A DNA stretch of 64,000 bases from contig JAGCVI010000020.1 in the NCBI GenBank assembly GCA_017962445.1, positions 1-64,000 of the forward strand, given 5' to 3'. This stretch comes from Bacteroidales bacterium. Its GTDB lineage: Bacteria > Bacteroidota > Bacteroidia > Bacteroidales > P3. Made by a program: the position numbers and the translations under genes. Positions 45,316 to 56,100 of this stretch are shown piece by piece. Each line of letters starts with the position of its first letter. Within the stretch, counting starts at the first letter, position 1. Under the pieces are notes generated by a model that was not told the DNA's origin, made no database searches, and was given only the letters and a program-made list of their open reading frames with translations.

Positions 45316-45966
45316 ATGATAAAAGTTGAACATTTATTCAAGTCATACGGCTCTCTTGAGGTTTTGAAAGATATCAGTCTTTCAATTGACGAAGGCGAGG
45401 TGGTGTCTGTTGTTGGCGCTTCAGGTGCAGGTAAGACTACACTGCTCCAGATTATGGGCACTCTCGACCGCCCTGACAAAGGTAGTGTCATGATTAAGAA
45501 TACCGACGTAACCAAGCTTTCCGATCGCGAAATATCCAGGTTCCGTAACCTTAACATTGGATTTGTATTCCAATTTCACAATCTCCTTCCTGAATTCACC
45601 GCCCTTGAGAATGTCTGCATGCCGTCTCTCATATCCGGTAAATCTCTCAAGGAAGCAACGCCGGAGGCAATGGCTATTCTTGAATTCCTCAATCTTCAAG
45701 ATCGCGCTTCTCACAAGCCGTCCCAACTCTCTGGTGGAGAACAACAGCGTGTGGCGGTTGCTCGTGCTTTGATCAATCGTCCTGCCGTGGTACTTGCCGA
45801 CGAACCGTCGGGCAATCTTGACTCAGTACACGCCAAGGAATTGCATGAGCTTTTCTTCCGCCTGCGCGACAACTACAAACAAACTTTTGTCATAGTCACT
45901 CATAATAATGAACTGGCTGAAATGTCCGACCGAAAAATAACAATCAAGGACGGTCGCAACTCATGA
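45316..45966 (+). CDS. ABC transporter ATPase, LolD/MacB type
   Basis: The 216-residue ATPase has Walker [10 protein letters not shown], signature [15 protein letters not shown], and Walker [13 protein letters not shown]. The EPSGNLD form and overall size are typical of LolD, which powers lipoprotein release from the inner membrane, and of MacB-like relatives. The LolC/E permease partner is not adjacent, so the role is inferred from similarity alone. The 112-bp gap before it and the 81-bp gap after it are C- and T-rich with very few G on the plus strand. Confidence 0.88.
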   Translation: MIKVEHLFKSYGSLEVLKDISLSIDEGEVVSVVGASGAGKTTLLQIMGTLDRPDKGSVMIKNTDVTKLSDREISRFRNLNIGFVFQFHNLLPEFTALENVCMPSLISGKSLKEATPEAMAILEFLNLQDRASHKPSQLSGGEQQRVAVARALINRPAVVLADEPSGNLDSVHAKELHELFFRLRDNYKQTFVIVTHNNELAEMSDRKITIKDGRNS

Positions 45967-46047
45967 TCACCCAATCCACATTTGCTTCATTTAATTCTCA
46001 AATAAACCCCTTAACCATTATTCCCTCAAACCTTCAAATCATTTGCG

Positions 46048-46842
46048 ATGATAATATCTAAATCTAAAGGCGGTGAAAAACAATCGTTTCACGTGAAACA
46101 TACAACCCCGAAGAAGCTCCAGACGGTGTGTGGGTTGAGACCTGTTATCGAAGCTATAGATGCTGGTCTTCAGATAGATAAGATATTAATTCAGACTAAC
46201 CTTGAGGGACCATTATCACAGGAACTCAAGTCGAGAATACGTGAGGCTGGTATCCCTTTTCAGTATGTTCCTGTAGAAAAACTTAACCGCACCACCGATG
46301 GGAACCATCAGGGCGTTGTTGCTACTATCTCCCCGATTGTATATCATGATTTTACCTCTTTTATGCAGCAGCTGTCCGAAACAGACTGCGTGCCTTTCAT
46401 AGTTTTGCTTGACCATATTACGGATGTCCGAAATGTCGGCGCCATTGTCCGCACTGCGGAATGTGCAGGTGTCAATGCTGTGGTTGTCCCGTCGCATGGC
46501 TCTGCCCAAATTAATGAAGATGCTGTCAAAAGTTCATCGGGTGCTTTGCTGCGCTTGCCAATATGCCGTGAACAGAATTTGAAAACTGTAATTATTGTTG
46601 CAAAGCAATACGGTTTACAGATATGCGCCGCCACAGAAAAAGGTGCAACGGATTATCTAAATGTGGATTTCCGATTGCCAACTCTGCTTATTATGGGCTC
46701 GGAGGATACTGGCATCTCGCCTGATTTACTGCGTTTGTCTGATATTAGGGCAAAATTACCGGTGTTAGGTGAAATCCAGTCGCTTAATGTTTCTGTAGCA
46801 GCAGCTGTCTTTATGTATGAGATGCTTCGACAGCGTCGCTAA
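46048..46842 (+). CDS. rlmB: 23S rRNA (guanosine-2'-O-)-methyltransferase RlmB type
   Basis: The 264-residue SpoU-class enzyme methylates a ribose of 23S rRNA. It has the N-terminal substrate domain (VCGLRPVIEAIDAG) and the SPOUT motifs LLDHITDVRNVGAIVRTAE, IMGSEDTGIS and LPVLGEIQSLNVSVAAAV. Relative to E. coli it has about 24 extra N-terminal residues that look unconserved (MIISKSKGGEKQSFHVKH). That extension encodes a near-perfect parS site at 46085-46100. No later ATG could serve as a start before the conserved domain. Confidence 0.9.
   Translation: MIISKSKGGEKQSFHVKHTTPKKLQTVCGLRPVIEAIDAGLQIDKILIQTNLEGPLSQELKSRIREAGIPFQYVPVEKLNRTTDGNHQGVVATISPIVYHDFTSFMQQLSETDCVPFIVLLDHITDVRNVGAIVRTAECAGVNAVVVPSHGSAQINEDAVKSSSGALLRLPICREQNLKTVIIVAKQYGLQICAATEKGATDYLNVDFRLPTLLIMGSEDTGISPDLLRLSDIRAKLPVLGEIQSLNVSVAAAVFMYEMLRQRR
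46085..46100. promoter_or_regulatory. Probable parS (ParB-binding centromere site)
   Basis: CGTTTCACGTGAAACA matches the widely conserved bacterial parS consensus TGTTTCACGTGAAACA at 15 of 16 positions, including the whole 14-bp palindrome GTTTCACGTGAAAC. It lies in the unconserved 5' end of rlmB. ParB spreading from parS organises and segregates the origin region. No parA or parB gene is in this window. No second site was noticed. Confidence 0.75.
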
Positions 46843-47151
46843 AATTTCCTTAACGTTTCTTAATATTTTTTTTGAAACTTTTTTCCTTTTTTTCGGCACT
46901 ATGTCTTCATGAAAAAGACATGGTTTCTTATTCCTTGTCAGAAAAGCAGGAATCGTGTTTTAAATTGTTGTATTGCACGCAAATATAAGCTATATATAAT
47001 TATATCAAAAATAAAATGTTTAAAAAATATCAATATATTGAATAAATTGTGTACATTTGTAAATTCGTTTAATACCCTTTCTGGCTTGCAGTGACGGGCC
47101 GTTAAGAGTATATAAACTATTTATAATGTGAAAAATAAATAATAATATAAT
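46843..47151 (+). other. Intergenic region and leader before the giant surface-protein gene
   Basis: This 309-bp AT-rich gap holds a weak hairpin with a T run after rlmB (GTTTC at 46855, GAAAC at 46874, then TTTTTT), a 61-codon open frame (46909-47094) that does not look coding, and a promoter-like TACATTTG at 47052-47059. The remaining 92 bases form the leader of the giant gene. No riboswitch or inverted-repeat switch was seen. Confidence 0.6.
47052..47059 (+). promoter_or_regulatory. Probable promoter of the giant surface-protein gene (-7 element)
   Basis: TACATTTG matches TAnnTTTG. It would give a leader of about 85-90 nt before the ATG at 47152. A -33 TTTG at the right distance is not seen. 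Confidence 0.5.
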
Positions 47152-50100
47152 ATGAAAAAAGTATCATTGCTGCTGAGCTTGATTTCTCTGATTTTGTGTT
47201 TTTCGGCACAAGGTCAGATTGTCACTAAGTATCAACAAGGTTTTGAGTCTTCTGGTGAGACATATTCTTACCATGCCACTCAAGGCGGGTCTTTTGTGAC
47301 GACGGTTTCGTCTCTTTACTCATCGGGCAACTCCTGCTTGAAGTTGTGTCACTCATCGCAGGAGGTTATTGTTGAACTCGATACTATCGATTTCACCGAT
47401 AACGGCCAGTTGAATGCGTTCTATCTGGAGTTCTCGCACATCTGCGATGTCAATCCTCTGTCATGCCAGAGCGCCAGCGATGTCGCTACTGTTGAGGTTA
47501 AACGTCCGGGTGAAGCTTACTGGAATGTTCTTGGTGACCAAGACTATGATCACTCGTGGGGTGGCGGTAGTGAGGAGTTCTCAACGAACCCTTCCTTCTC
47601 GGAGCGCTCTTATGACCTGTGGATGGGTCTCAGTCCGACCAACTCGTGGTGGAAGCACGAACGTTTTACCATATACAACTATGTGACTGGCTCTTTGGCT
47701 GACCGCAAGCTTCAGATTCGTTTCAGACTGAAACCGCGTACGGCTTCTGGTGCAAGCAACGAAGGCTGGTATCTGGACAACATTACCGTTAAGTGTAGCC
47801 CGAACTCAATGGTGCTGCCTGTTACTAATATGATTGCCTATCCCGACATGATGGAGTACCCCAATAGCCGTGGTACCAAGATTATGGCTGAATTCACCAC
47901 CATTGCTGTCCAGGGAATGTGCCAGGATTCGATCTACCTGCTTTATCGTCTTGGTACTAATGCTCCTATTGTCCGTAGTAACATGACTGCTGTCCCGGGA
48001 TACACCAACCGCTTCGTGGGATATATTCCTTTCTGCGGTTTCGACACTGTGGTCAATTGGCGTATGATAGCTAAGGACAACACGCCCAACCATAACCAGA
48101 CCAATTACCCGCAGGATGAGAATTCGTGGGGACAATACAAATGCGTCCGAGGACGACAAACTATTAATCAGCTATCGGAGAGTACGGCGTCTACAAACGA
48201 TTTCCCATTTGCGAACTATGCCGATACTCGTGTACAGATGGTGTTCAACAAATACGATCTTGCCAATGCTGGATATAAACCTGGTGCAATAACACAGATC
48301 AGATACATGGCGGCGTCATCGGTCAATAACTCCAACCATGAGCGTTTCGTTATTAAAATGTGTAATGTTCCGGATTATTTTGTCATGCCTTCGGATAATA
48401 AATTCTACACTGAATTCCAAAAGGTTGTTTACGACTCGTCTCTGTCATTAACTCAGAATAATGGCACTTATGGTACTATATATCTGCAAGACACATTCTT
48501 CTATGCAGGCCATGACATAATGGTGACTATGTATTGCGACAATGTCTTGAACGATCCGGCTGCATTGTCTGTCAGATGTTTCAATCCAAGTGTCTCCAGC
48601 GGTGGAACGCTCAACACATTCTGCAATGGTTACGTTGGATATAGCTCTTTGAATAACCCATATTTCAAATTTGGTACCCTCAATCAGAAACTGCCGAACT
48701 TTATCTTTGTATCTAATGCCCACGCTCCGCTTGTCCACGACTGCGGAATCAGTGGCTTCATCCATCCAAACGACACGACACCTGCTGTAGCTGGAACTAA
48801 CAACAATGTGGTTGTCACCCTTAAGAATTATGGTGCAGCAGACATGAACGGCGTCCGCATCTATTACAGCGTTGACAATGGTGCCCACCAGTACTTCGAC
48901 TGGACTGGCACTCTTGTTGCCGGTGCAACCACCAATGTTACTATCAATACAACCCAGACGTACACTCCTGGCTATCACGAAATGATTGCTTGGGTTGACG
49001 ACTCTATCCTTGTCAGCGGAGTACGTTATCGTGACCATGAACCATACAATGACACTTTGTGGACTCGCTTCATCGCATGCGACGGCGCAATGAGCGGTAC
49101 TCGCCATGTCGGCGGCTCCACACCGGACTATTCCACACTTGAACAATTCCTCTATGCTGTCAGCCAGTGCGGTGTCAATGGCCCGCTGACTGTTAAGCTG
49201 GCTCCGGGTACTTATAGGCCGGTGGTGTTCCCAACCATCCCCGGAACCTCTGTTTCCAATTACATCCTTTTCGAACCGGAGGGCAACGGCAACACCGTTA
49301 CGTTTGAGGCTGATAACGTCTCCAACAACGGCTTGACAGCAAACTCATTGATCAACCTTCAGTCGGCTAATCACATCCGTTTCAATCGTATCAATTTCTT
49401 GAGCAGCGTATACGTCTCTAATGCTGCCACATATCAGGTACGTCTGGGTATCAACAGTACAGGATGCCAGTTCACTAATTGTAACTTCAGTGAAGGTGCA
49501 GGTTCGGCTGCCACCCCTGCAGACTATATGATTGCGACGGCGCTTTTGTATAGCGGTGGTTGCGATTCTCTCCGTGTCGAAAATTGCTCCTTCTCGCGTG
49601 GCAAAGCAGGTATCAGCCTTATCGGTCCTGCTTCTGATAATATGGCAAGGGGGAGTTCGATTATAGGTAACAGCTTCACTCATCAAGGTATTAACGGTGT
49701 CATTATCCGTAATCAGATTGGTGCGACTGTAGACAGCAATGTCTTCGACGATGTCTATGCCAACTCCAGTTACGTTATTTTGCTTCAGGATTGTGGCGGC
49801 GCATCGAGAATCACTCGCAACACTGTCTATGTAACTTCAGGTGCCTCCTGCATTGGTGCCACGGGTTTCTCTGGCAGTTCCACGGCTTATGCTGTTGTCG
49901 CCAACAATATGCTGGTTTCTGCTGACGACGGCACTTCAAACATGTTGACCACGCCTCTTAACATCATCAATGCTGACTATACCAAGGTTGTGTTCAACTC
50001 CATTAAGATGACTGCACCGACCCGCAGCGGCATTGCTGCCGCCACCTTCGGCGGTAGCGGTATTGACCACAGCCAGTTCTATAACAATATTGTCTCCTGC

Positions 50101-53100
50101 TTTGACACTGTCAACTTCGCATTTAACTACATCCCCACCCAGGGTTCCACTAATTATATTGGATACAATATATATTATTCAAAATCTCCTGTTTTGAACA
50201 AATACGACGGTATCAACTGCCTTAACTTTACCTCGTGGTTGTCTCATTGCTCGGATGGTAGTTCGCAGGTGGTAGACCCGGCGTTCCTCAACTCTACAAA
50301 CACCGACTTGCGTTCCTATAGCCAGAGCGTAAAGAACCATGGTGTTCCTATCGCCGAGGTTACAAATGATTTATTTGGCACTCCACGCGACCTCACTACT
50401 CCATGCGTCGGTGCTTTCGAGTTTGCTGCACTGCCTTACGATTTCGAGGTTATTGAGTACATTGAGCCGTATGACGAGTATTGCCAAGCTCCGTCCAATG
50501 CTCCTATTAAGGTGGTCATAAAGAATAGTGGTGTCAACGCTTTCGATCCATCCACGGCCGGCACTAACGTCCAGCTTACCTACAGCCGTACCAATGTTCC
50601 TGGCCAAATGGTTCCTACATACTCGGGCAATGTCCTTGTCAACAGGGTCATCCCCGCCACTGACACTATTATCTTCAACACTGGCATCACAATGCCGTTC
50701 CTCCCCAATGGTCTGCTCGACACAACATACCACCTGTATACTTGGCTTACATCGACTATAGACCCGAACCCCGCCAACGACACCAGCTTTACTCTTGTAA
50801 CAGCTCACTATCATGCACCTGCTCCTGACAGTATCGCAATGTCTATCAACTATGGTACGGCAGCCACTGTTAATGCTACTGGCGGTCTCCAGAACTGGTA
50901 CTCCAACATTTTCACGTCGAGTACACTGCATAAATCCGAGGTCTACTGGTACACAAGCCCGACAAGTACCACTCCTATTTGGCGTGGCAATACCTTTGTT
51001 ACCGATCCTCTTTATACCGATACAAGTTTCTACATCCGTCAGAAGAGGGATTTCCCGTTGGTTAAGATAACCGAGGTCCAATTCAAGAATAATATGCCTG
51101 GTGTGACTTACCCAATGCCTCTTTGGATGAATAGCCAGACTACTTTTGCAATTGAGTTGACCAACGTCGGCGACTATCCTGCCGACATGACGGACGACAC
51201 TATTATGCTCGTCAGCAACACCTCGTCGCTCAACAATAAAATATACAAGTTCCCCCATGTGGTCATTCAGCCAGGTGCATCTCTGGTACTTCAGTATCGT
51301 GGTGGCATCAACGCAGATTCTGTACATACTCTCGGTACTGCAAACCTGACAGCAAACCTCAACGCCAACCTTGGTGTCCTTTACTATAGCAATGGTGTCA
51401 TTGAGGATGCTGTGGCTTTCAACTTGGTAACAACCCAGAATCAATGGACATCCAAGAATGTGCCTAACAATGTGTGGGCTGGCTCGGGTATCGTTATGCC
51501 AGACAGCACGGCAGGTGTCTATCGTAAGGGATGGCCTACTGGCAACTCATTGTCTAACGCTCAGCAGTATTGGCAGATTGCCGACAATAACAATAAGATG
51601 ACTCTGGGTACTACCAATACAAACCTTATCCGCTACACCGACAATGGCTGTCTGGGTGATGTTGCACCGGTACGTATCCATTTGATTAGCCTTCCTGACG
51701 TCGACATGGCTATCGATAGTCTTGATCTCGCTTCTGGCTGCGGTCTTGGCATCGACTCACTATCAGTTGTAATCCACAACCGTGGTTCTCAAGCTAGTGG
51801 AACGGTTATTGCTCATTATGATATCGTCGCATCGCCGGCAACAGGTCAGGCTCTCGCTTACCAGTCGTGCATCGACACTTTGCCGTCCATGCCGTCCATG
51901 ACGATGGTGAACCATACTTTCTCCGTGCCTGTTAACTTCACTGTCAACTACGGAAATCTCGATTTCACACTCCGTGTCTGGGTCGAGAAGATATCTGCCG
52001 ACAATACTAACTTCAACGACACCGTCTCGCAGGTCATCCTTTCATCGTTCACTCCGTCGTTGCCAAATGTCTATAGCTATGACACTGTCAACTATGGTGA
52101 ACAGGCAGTGTTGCAGGCTATGACTCCTCCTGCTGATTCTCTTGCTTGGTATGATCGAGACATGCAACCTCTCGATACGGTTAATGTTTTTACCAGCAAT
52201 TATCTATATGTCGATGATACTTTCTATGTATCAGCTTTTGGACCTGCAGAGAATCCTATTCATGTAGGCACATTGGCATCTACAAACAGCGCTTCCGGAT
52301 ATCCTTCTCCATACAACCCGAATAAGAAGTTCGTCCGCGAACAATACCTGTTCCCTGCCGAGGATCTCATCGCTGCCGGTCATGGTGCAGGTCCCATCAA
52401 CTCAATCTCGTTCTACCTCGATACAATCCTTGCAGCTGCTGGTCAGATTACCTTCACCGACTATGAGGTCTCACTTGGAGTAACTTCTGATCTAACATTC
52501 GCAAGCAACACAGCATGGCATGATGTGACCCCATACTATTCTGCCAATACTCTTACTGTGAGCAACAGCGCCAAGGGTTGGATTAAGCATACTTTCGACT
52601 CTACGTTTGTGTGGGATGGCACATCTAACATAGTTGTTCAGATTATTCGTACGGTCAACCCCAATATCACTCAGGGTGCCAAGACTCGCTATACTGCTGC
52701 TGGTAGCAACAAAGTCCTTTACAAAAATGATAACAACAATATTTCCAACCTAAATAATAGCGGCTCACGCAGTGCCAACAGGCCAGACGTACGTTTCGGT
52801 TTTGTAGACTTTGGTTGCGAAGGCCCTGCCAAGCCGGTTTATGTGACTGTTATCGGAACACCTGCTACCGATGCTGCTATTGATTGGCCGGAGAGTTACG
52901 ATACAGTTAACTTCTCTTCGTGTGGAAATATCGATGTGGATGTTACTGTGACAAATATGGGTCTTTCCTCAATAAGCGGCTATACTATCAATTATTGGAT
53001 CGATGGTGTACAAGGTGTGTACAATGGAACGACACCGATAGCGTCCCGTAATAGTGCCACTCTGACTATTGCTCAGCCTGCTCTTTCACCGGGACGTCAT

Positions 53101-56100
53101 CATATTCGTGCTATTGTAAATATCGCCGGTGATACGGTTCCCACCAACGACACTATTAGCCGCGTGTTCAATGTACGCTTCTGTGCGGGTACCTACACTA
53201 TCGGCACTGGCGGCCTCTTCGCAAACTTCACCACAGCAATTGATACTCTAGTTAATGCTGGTATTGACGGTCCGATAGTATTCTCTGTGTATGGAGGTAC
53301 ATACAATGAGCAGTTAACGATAGGACAGGTAGACGGTACATCGTCCACCAACACCATCACTTTCCGTGGAGCAACAGGCGACTCATCTGATGTTGTGCTT
53401 CGTTTCGCTCCGGTAACAACTGCAAACTATGTACTTAATCTTGACGGAGCTGAGTACATGAGATTTGAGAATATGACTTTCTACAGTGCGGGTGCACAGA
53501 CATTCTCCAATGTCATCAACCTGGCCAATAGCAACAACATACATTTCTCGCATGACCTTGTCAGGGTAAAAGGTACTATAAACAATGCCAATGCCAACTG
53601 CTTCGTGGTTGGAGAGAATGTCAGATATCTGTATATTGATACCTGCTGCATAGATAGCGGTTACTATGCAATCCGTAGCATCGTCAACACTCCCGGCCTG
53701 TCGGAAGGTATGTATATAAACTCAAATGATATAGTCAACTTCCAATATCAGGGTATATACTTGCGAAAGGTGAACGATGTCTACGTGATGCGCAACCGGA
53801 TTCACACAGGTGTCAACATCAACAACCGTAGTCTTGTTGGTGTCTTTATCGCTGAACATGAAGGTCCTGTGACTATCGAACGTAACAATGTTGTGCTTTC
53901 CGACAACCGCTCTGGCGGAAAGCAAGGTATCAAGTTGGTTAATGTATCTGCTTCAAATGCCACTCGCAGCCATGTGTACAATAATATGGCTGCTATATCG
54001 GGAACTGGTAACTCTGGTTTGACTTGTGCAGGTATCTATATCGACAGCTCATCATGGATCAATGTCTATTTCAACACTTGCCAGATTTATCTCGGAACTT
54101 CCAATCAGGGCTTGACAACTCGTGCCTTTAGTGTGGAGTCCACAAGCTCCGACCTATATGTGATGAACAATATCTTCTCCAATATTAGCAGGGGTTATGC
54201 ATTGTACGCAAAACAGGCTGCAAATATTACTACATCGAACTATAATGACTACTGGACTAATTCTGACACACGTTTCGCTTATTGGAGCACTGAATGTGTT
54301 GATTTTGCATCTCTGCGTGCCGCAAACAGCCAGGATGTAAACTCCCAGAATATCCGTCCGTACTTCATCTCCACCGACGATTTGCATCTGTCTCTTGGTG
54401 ACCTTTGCGAGAAGGCTCAGTACAACACTGAGGTTCCTAACGACATTGATGGCACAATACGTCCTCAGATTCCTAATCCGTGTATTGGTGCTCACGAGTT
54501 TGAACGTGCAAATCATAATGTCGCTGTCAAGGATATCCTTACTCCTGAGCTCGGTGTTACCGACAATATTGAAAGCGATACGCTCTGGGTCAAGGTGCTC
54601 CTTACCAACGACGGTATGTCCACTGAATACAACCTCAGCTGGTGGGCTGAAATCGACGGTACATCGCCATTGATCAGTTCTGTCCACAGAAGCATTCCGG
54701 AAATCCAGCCTCAGCAGGATATCTACGATAGCGTGCCTATCAGCATGCCTATTGGCATTATCGACACTCAGTATGTCACAGTTCATTTCCCATTGACAGG
54801 CGATATTGTTCCTGAAAATAATGATATGACTGTGCCGTTCTTCCTCGATCCTGCATATAACCTTAGGGCTCAGACCGTGGCTGCTGAATCTGGTGACGGC
54901 TGCCGTCTGCAGAACACTCAGATATCTGTTACATTAACCAATGTCGGTCGCAAGACTTTCACCGCTGGTACCACTGTACAGATAGGTTACCAGGCTATCC
55001 TGCAGACCTCGGGAGTCACAGTGTCCACTCTTCCGTTGCAACATGTGGAGAATGCTATTCTCCCTGTTGACGTTGAACCCAATGCTTCGGTGACGCTCAA
55101 CTATGTGCAGCCTGCCAATCTCTATCCTACAGGTATTGCAAAAGACATTGTTGTGCGTGTACGTGCATGGAATACCTATCAATACGACCAGAAACCTGCA
55201 AACGACACTACGACGTACATCAACGTCAACTCTAAATTCACCCCGAGTGCTCCTGTAGGAATAGATCTTCATATCCCGTATGCAACATGGGATACAATCT
55301 TCGCTTCGCAGACTGACAATCCTCCAACGGGTGCTGCTATCCACAGACCTATACGTTGGCACCGCGACTCTACAGCAGAGCCATACTATGCTTCCAACAA
55401 CTACAATCTCTCTTGTAGATGGGAAACCCCGCAATATTTCCATGACTCTGTCTACTATCTCTCTTGCATCAGCTCCTCTGGATGTACAAGTTACTACAAT
55501 CCTGTACATGTCTATCTGAACCCGCGTGTGCCTGTCGATATGGCATTGCTAAGCGTCGAGGAACCGTTGCCGCAGATGGTATACATGGTCGGCGATACTG
55601 TCAAAGTGGCTCTGATTAACTATGGCTCGCAGTCGATAACGAATATTCCTGTCGTATACCAGTTATACAGCCCAACTCATCAACTCTTGCAGGAAGTTCA
55701 GGAAACATGTCACGCAACTGTTCCACCTGATTCAATTTACGTATTCAGTTTCGACTCCCTGATTACAGTGCCTTCGTGGTATAATCCGACTCAGTCAAAC
55801 AATAAGTATTATATCAAGACATGGACAGACATGCCTAATGAGAATGTACGCCTCAACGATACTCTGCGTGTTCCTCACCAGTTTGTCGCTGCTACTGACG
55901 TGGCATATGCAACTCCTCAAGTCGATGTCAAACTGGGTCTTGATATTACCCGTGTCGCTTACAGCTCGCTCGACAATGTTGTGTCGCCTGTGGGATACTC
56001 GTACCTCAACTTTGTAAACGCTACAAACGAGCTTAGCACTAACAATGTCGCAGGTGCCGTTTCTTCTCCAAGTGAGATTTCCGGTGGCGTTCAGGATTTC

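Noticed and set aside
46909..47094. 61-codon plus-strand frame before the giant gene
   Set aside because: AT-rich with Ile/Lys/Asn-dominated composition, no motif, and it overlaps the likely promoter of the giant gene.
50371..51444. 357-codon minus-strand frame inside the giant gene
   Set aside because: No signal peptide or domain, and the plus-strand reading is a continuous modular protein; antisense shadow.
51882..51899. 9-bp tandem repeat GCCGTCCAT in the giant gene
   Set aside because: Only two units encoding PSMPSM; too short to call a functional repeat.
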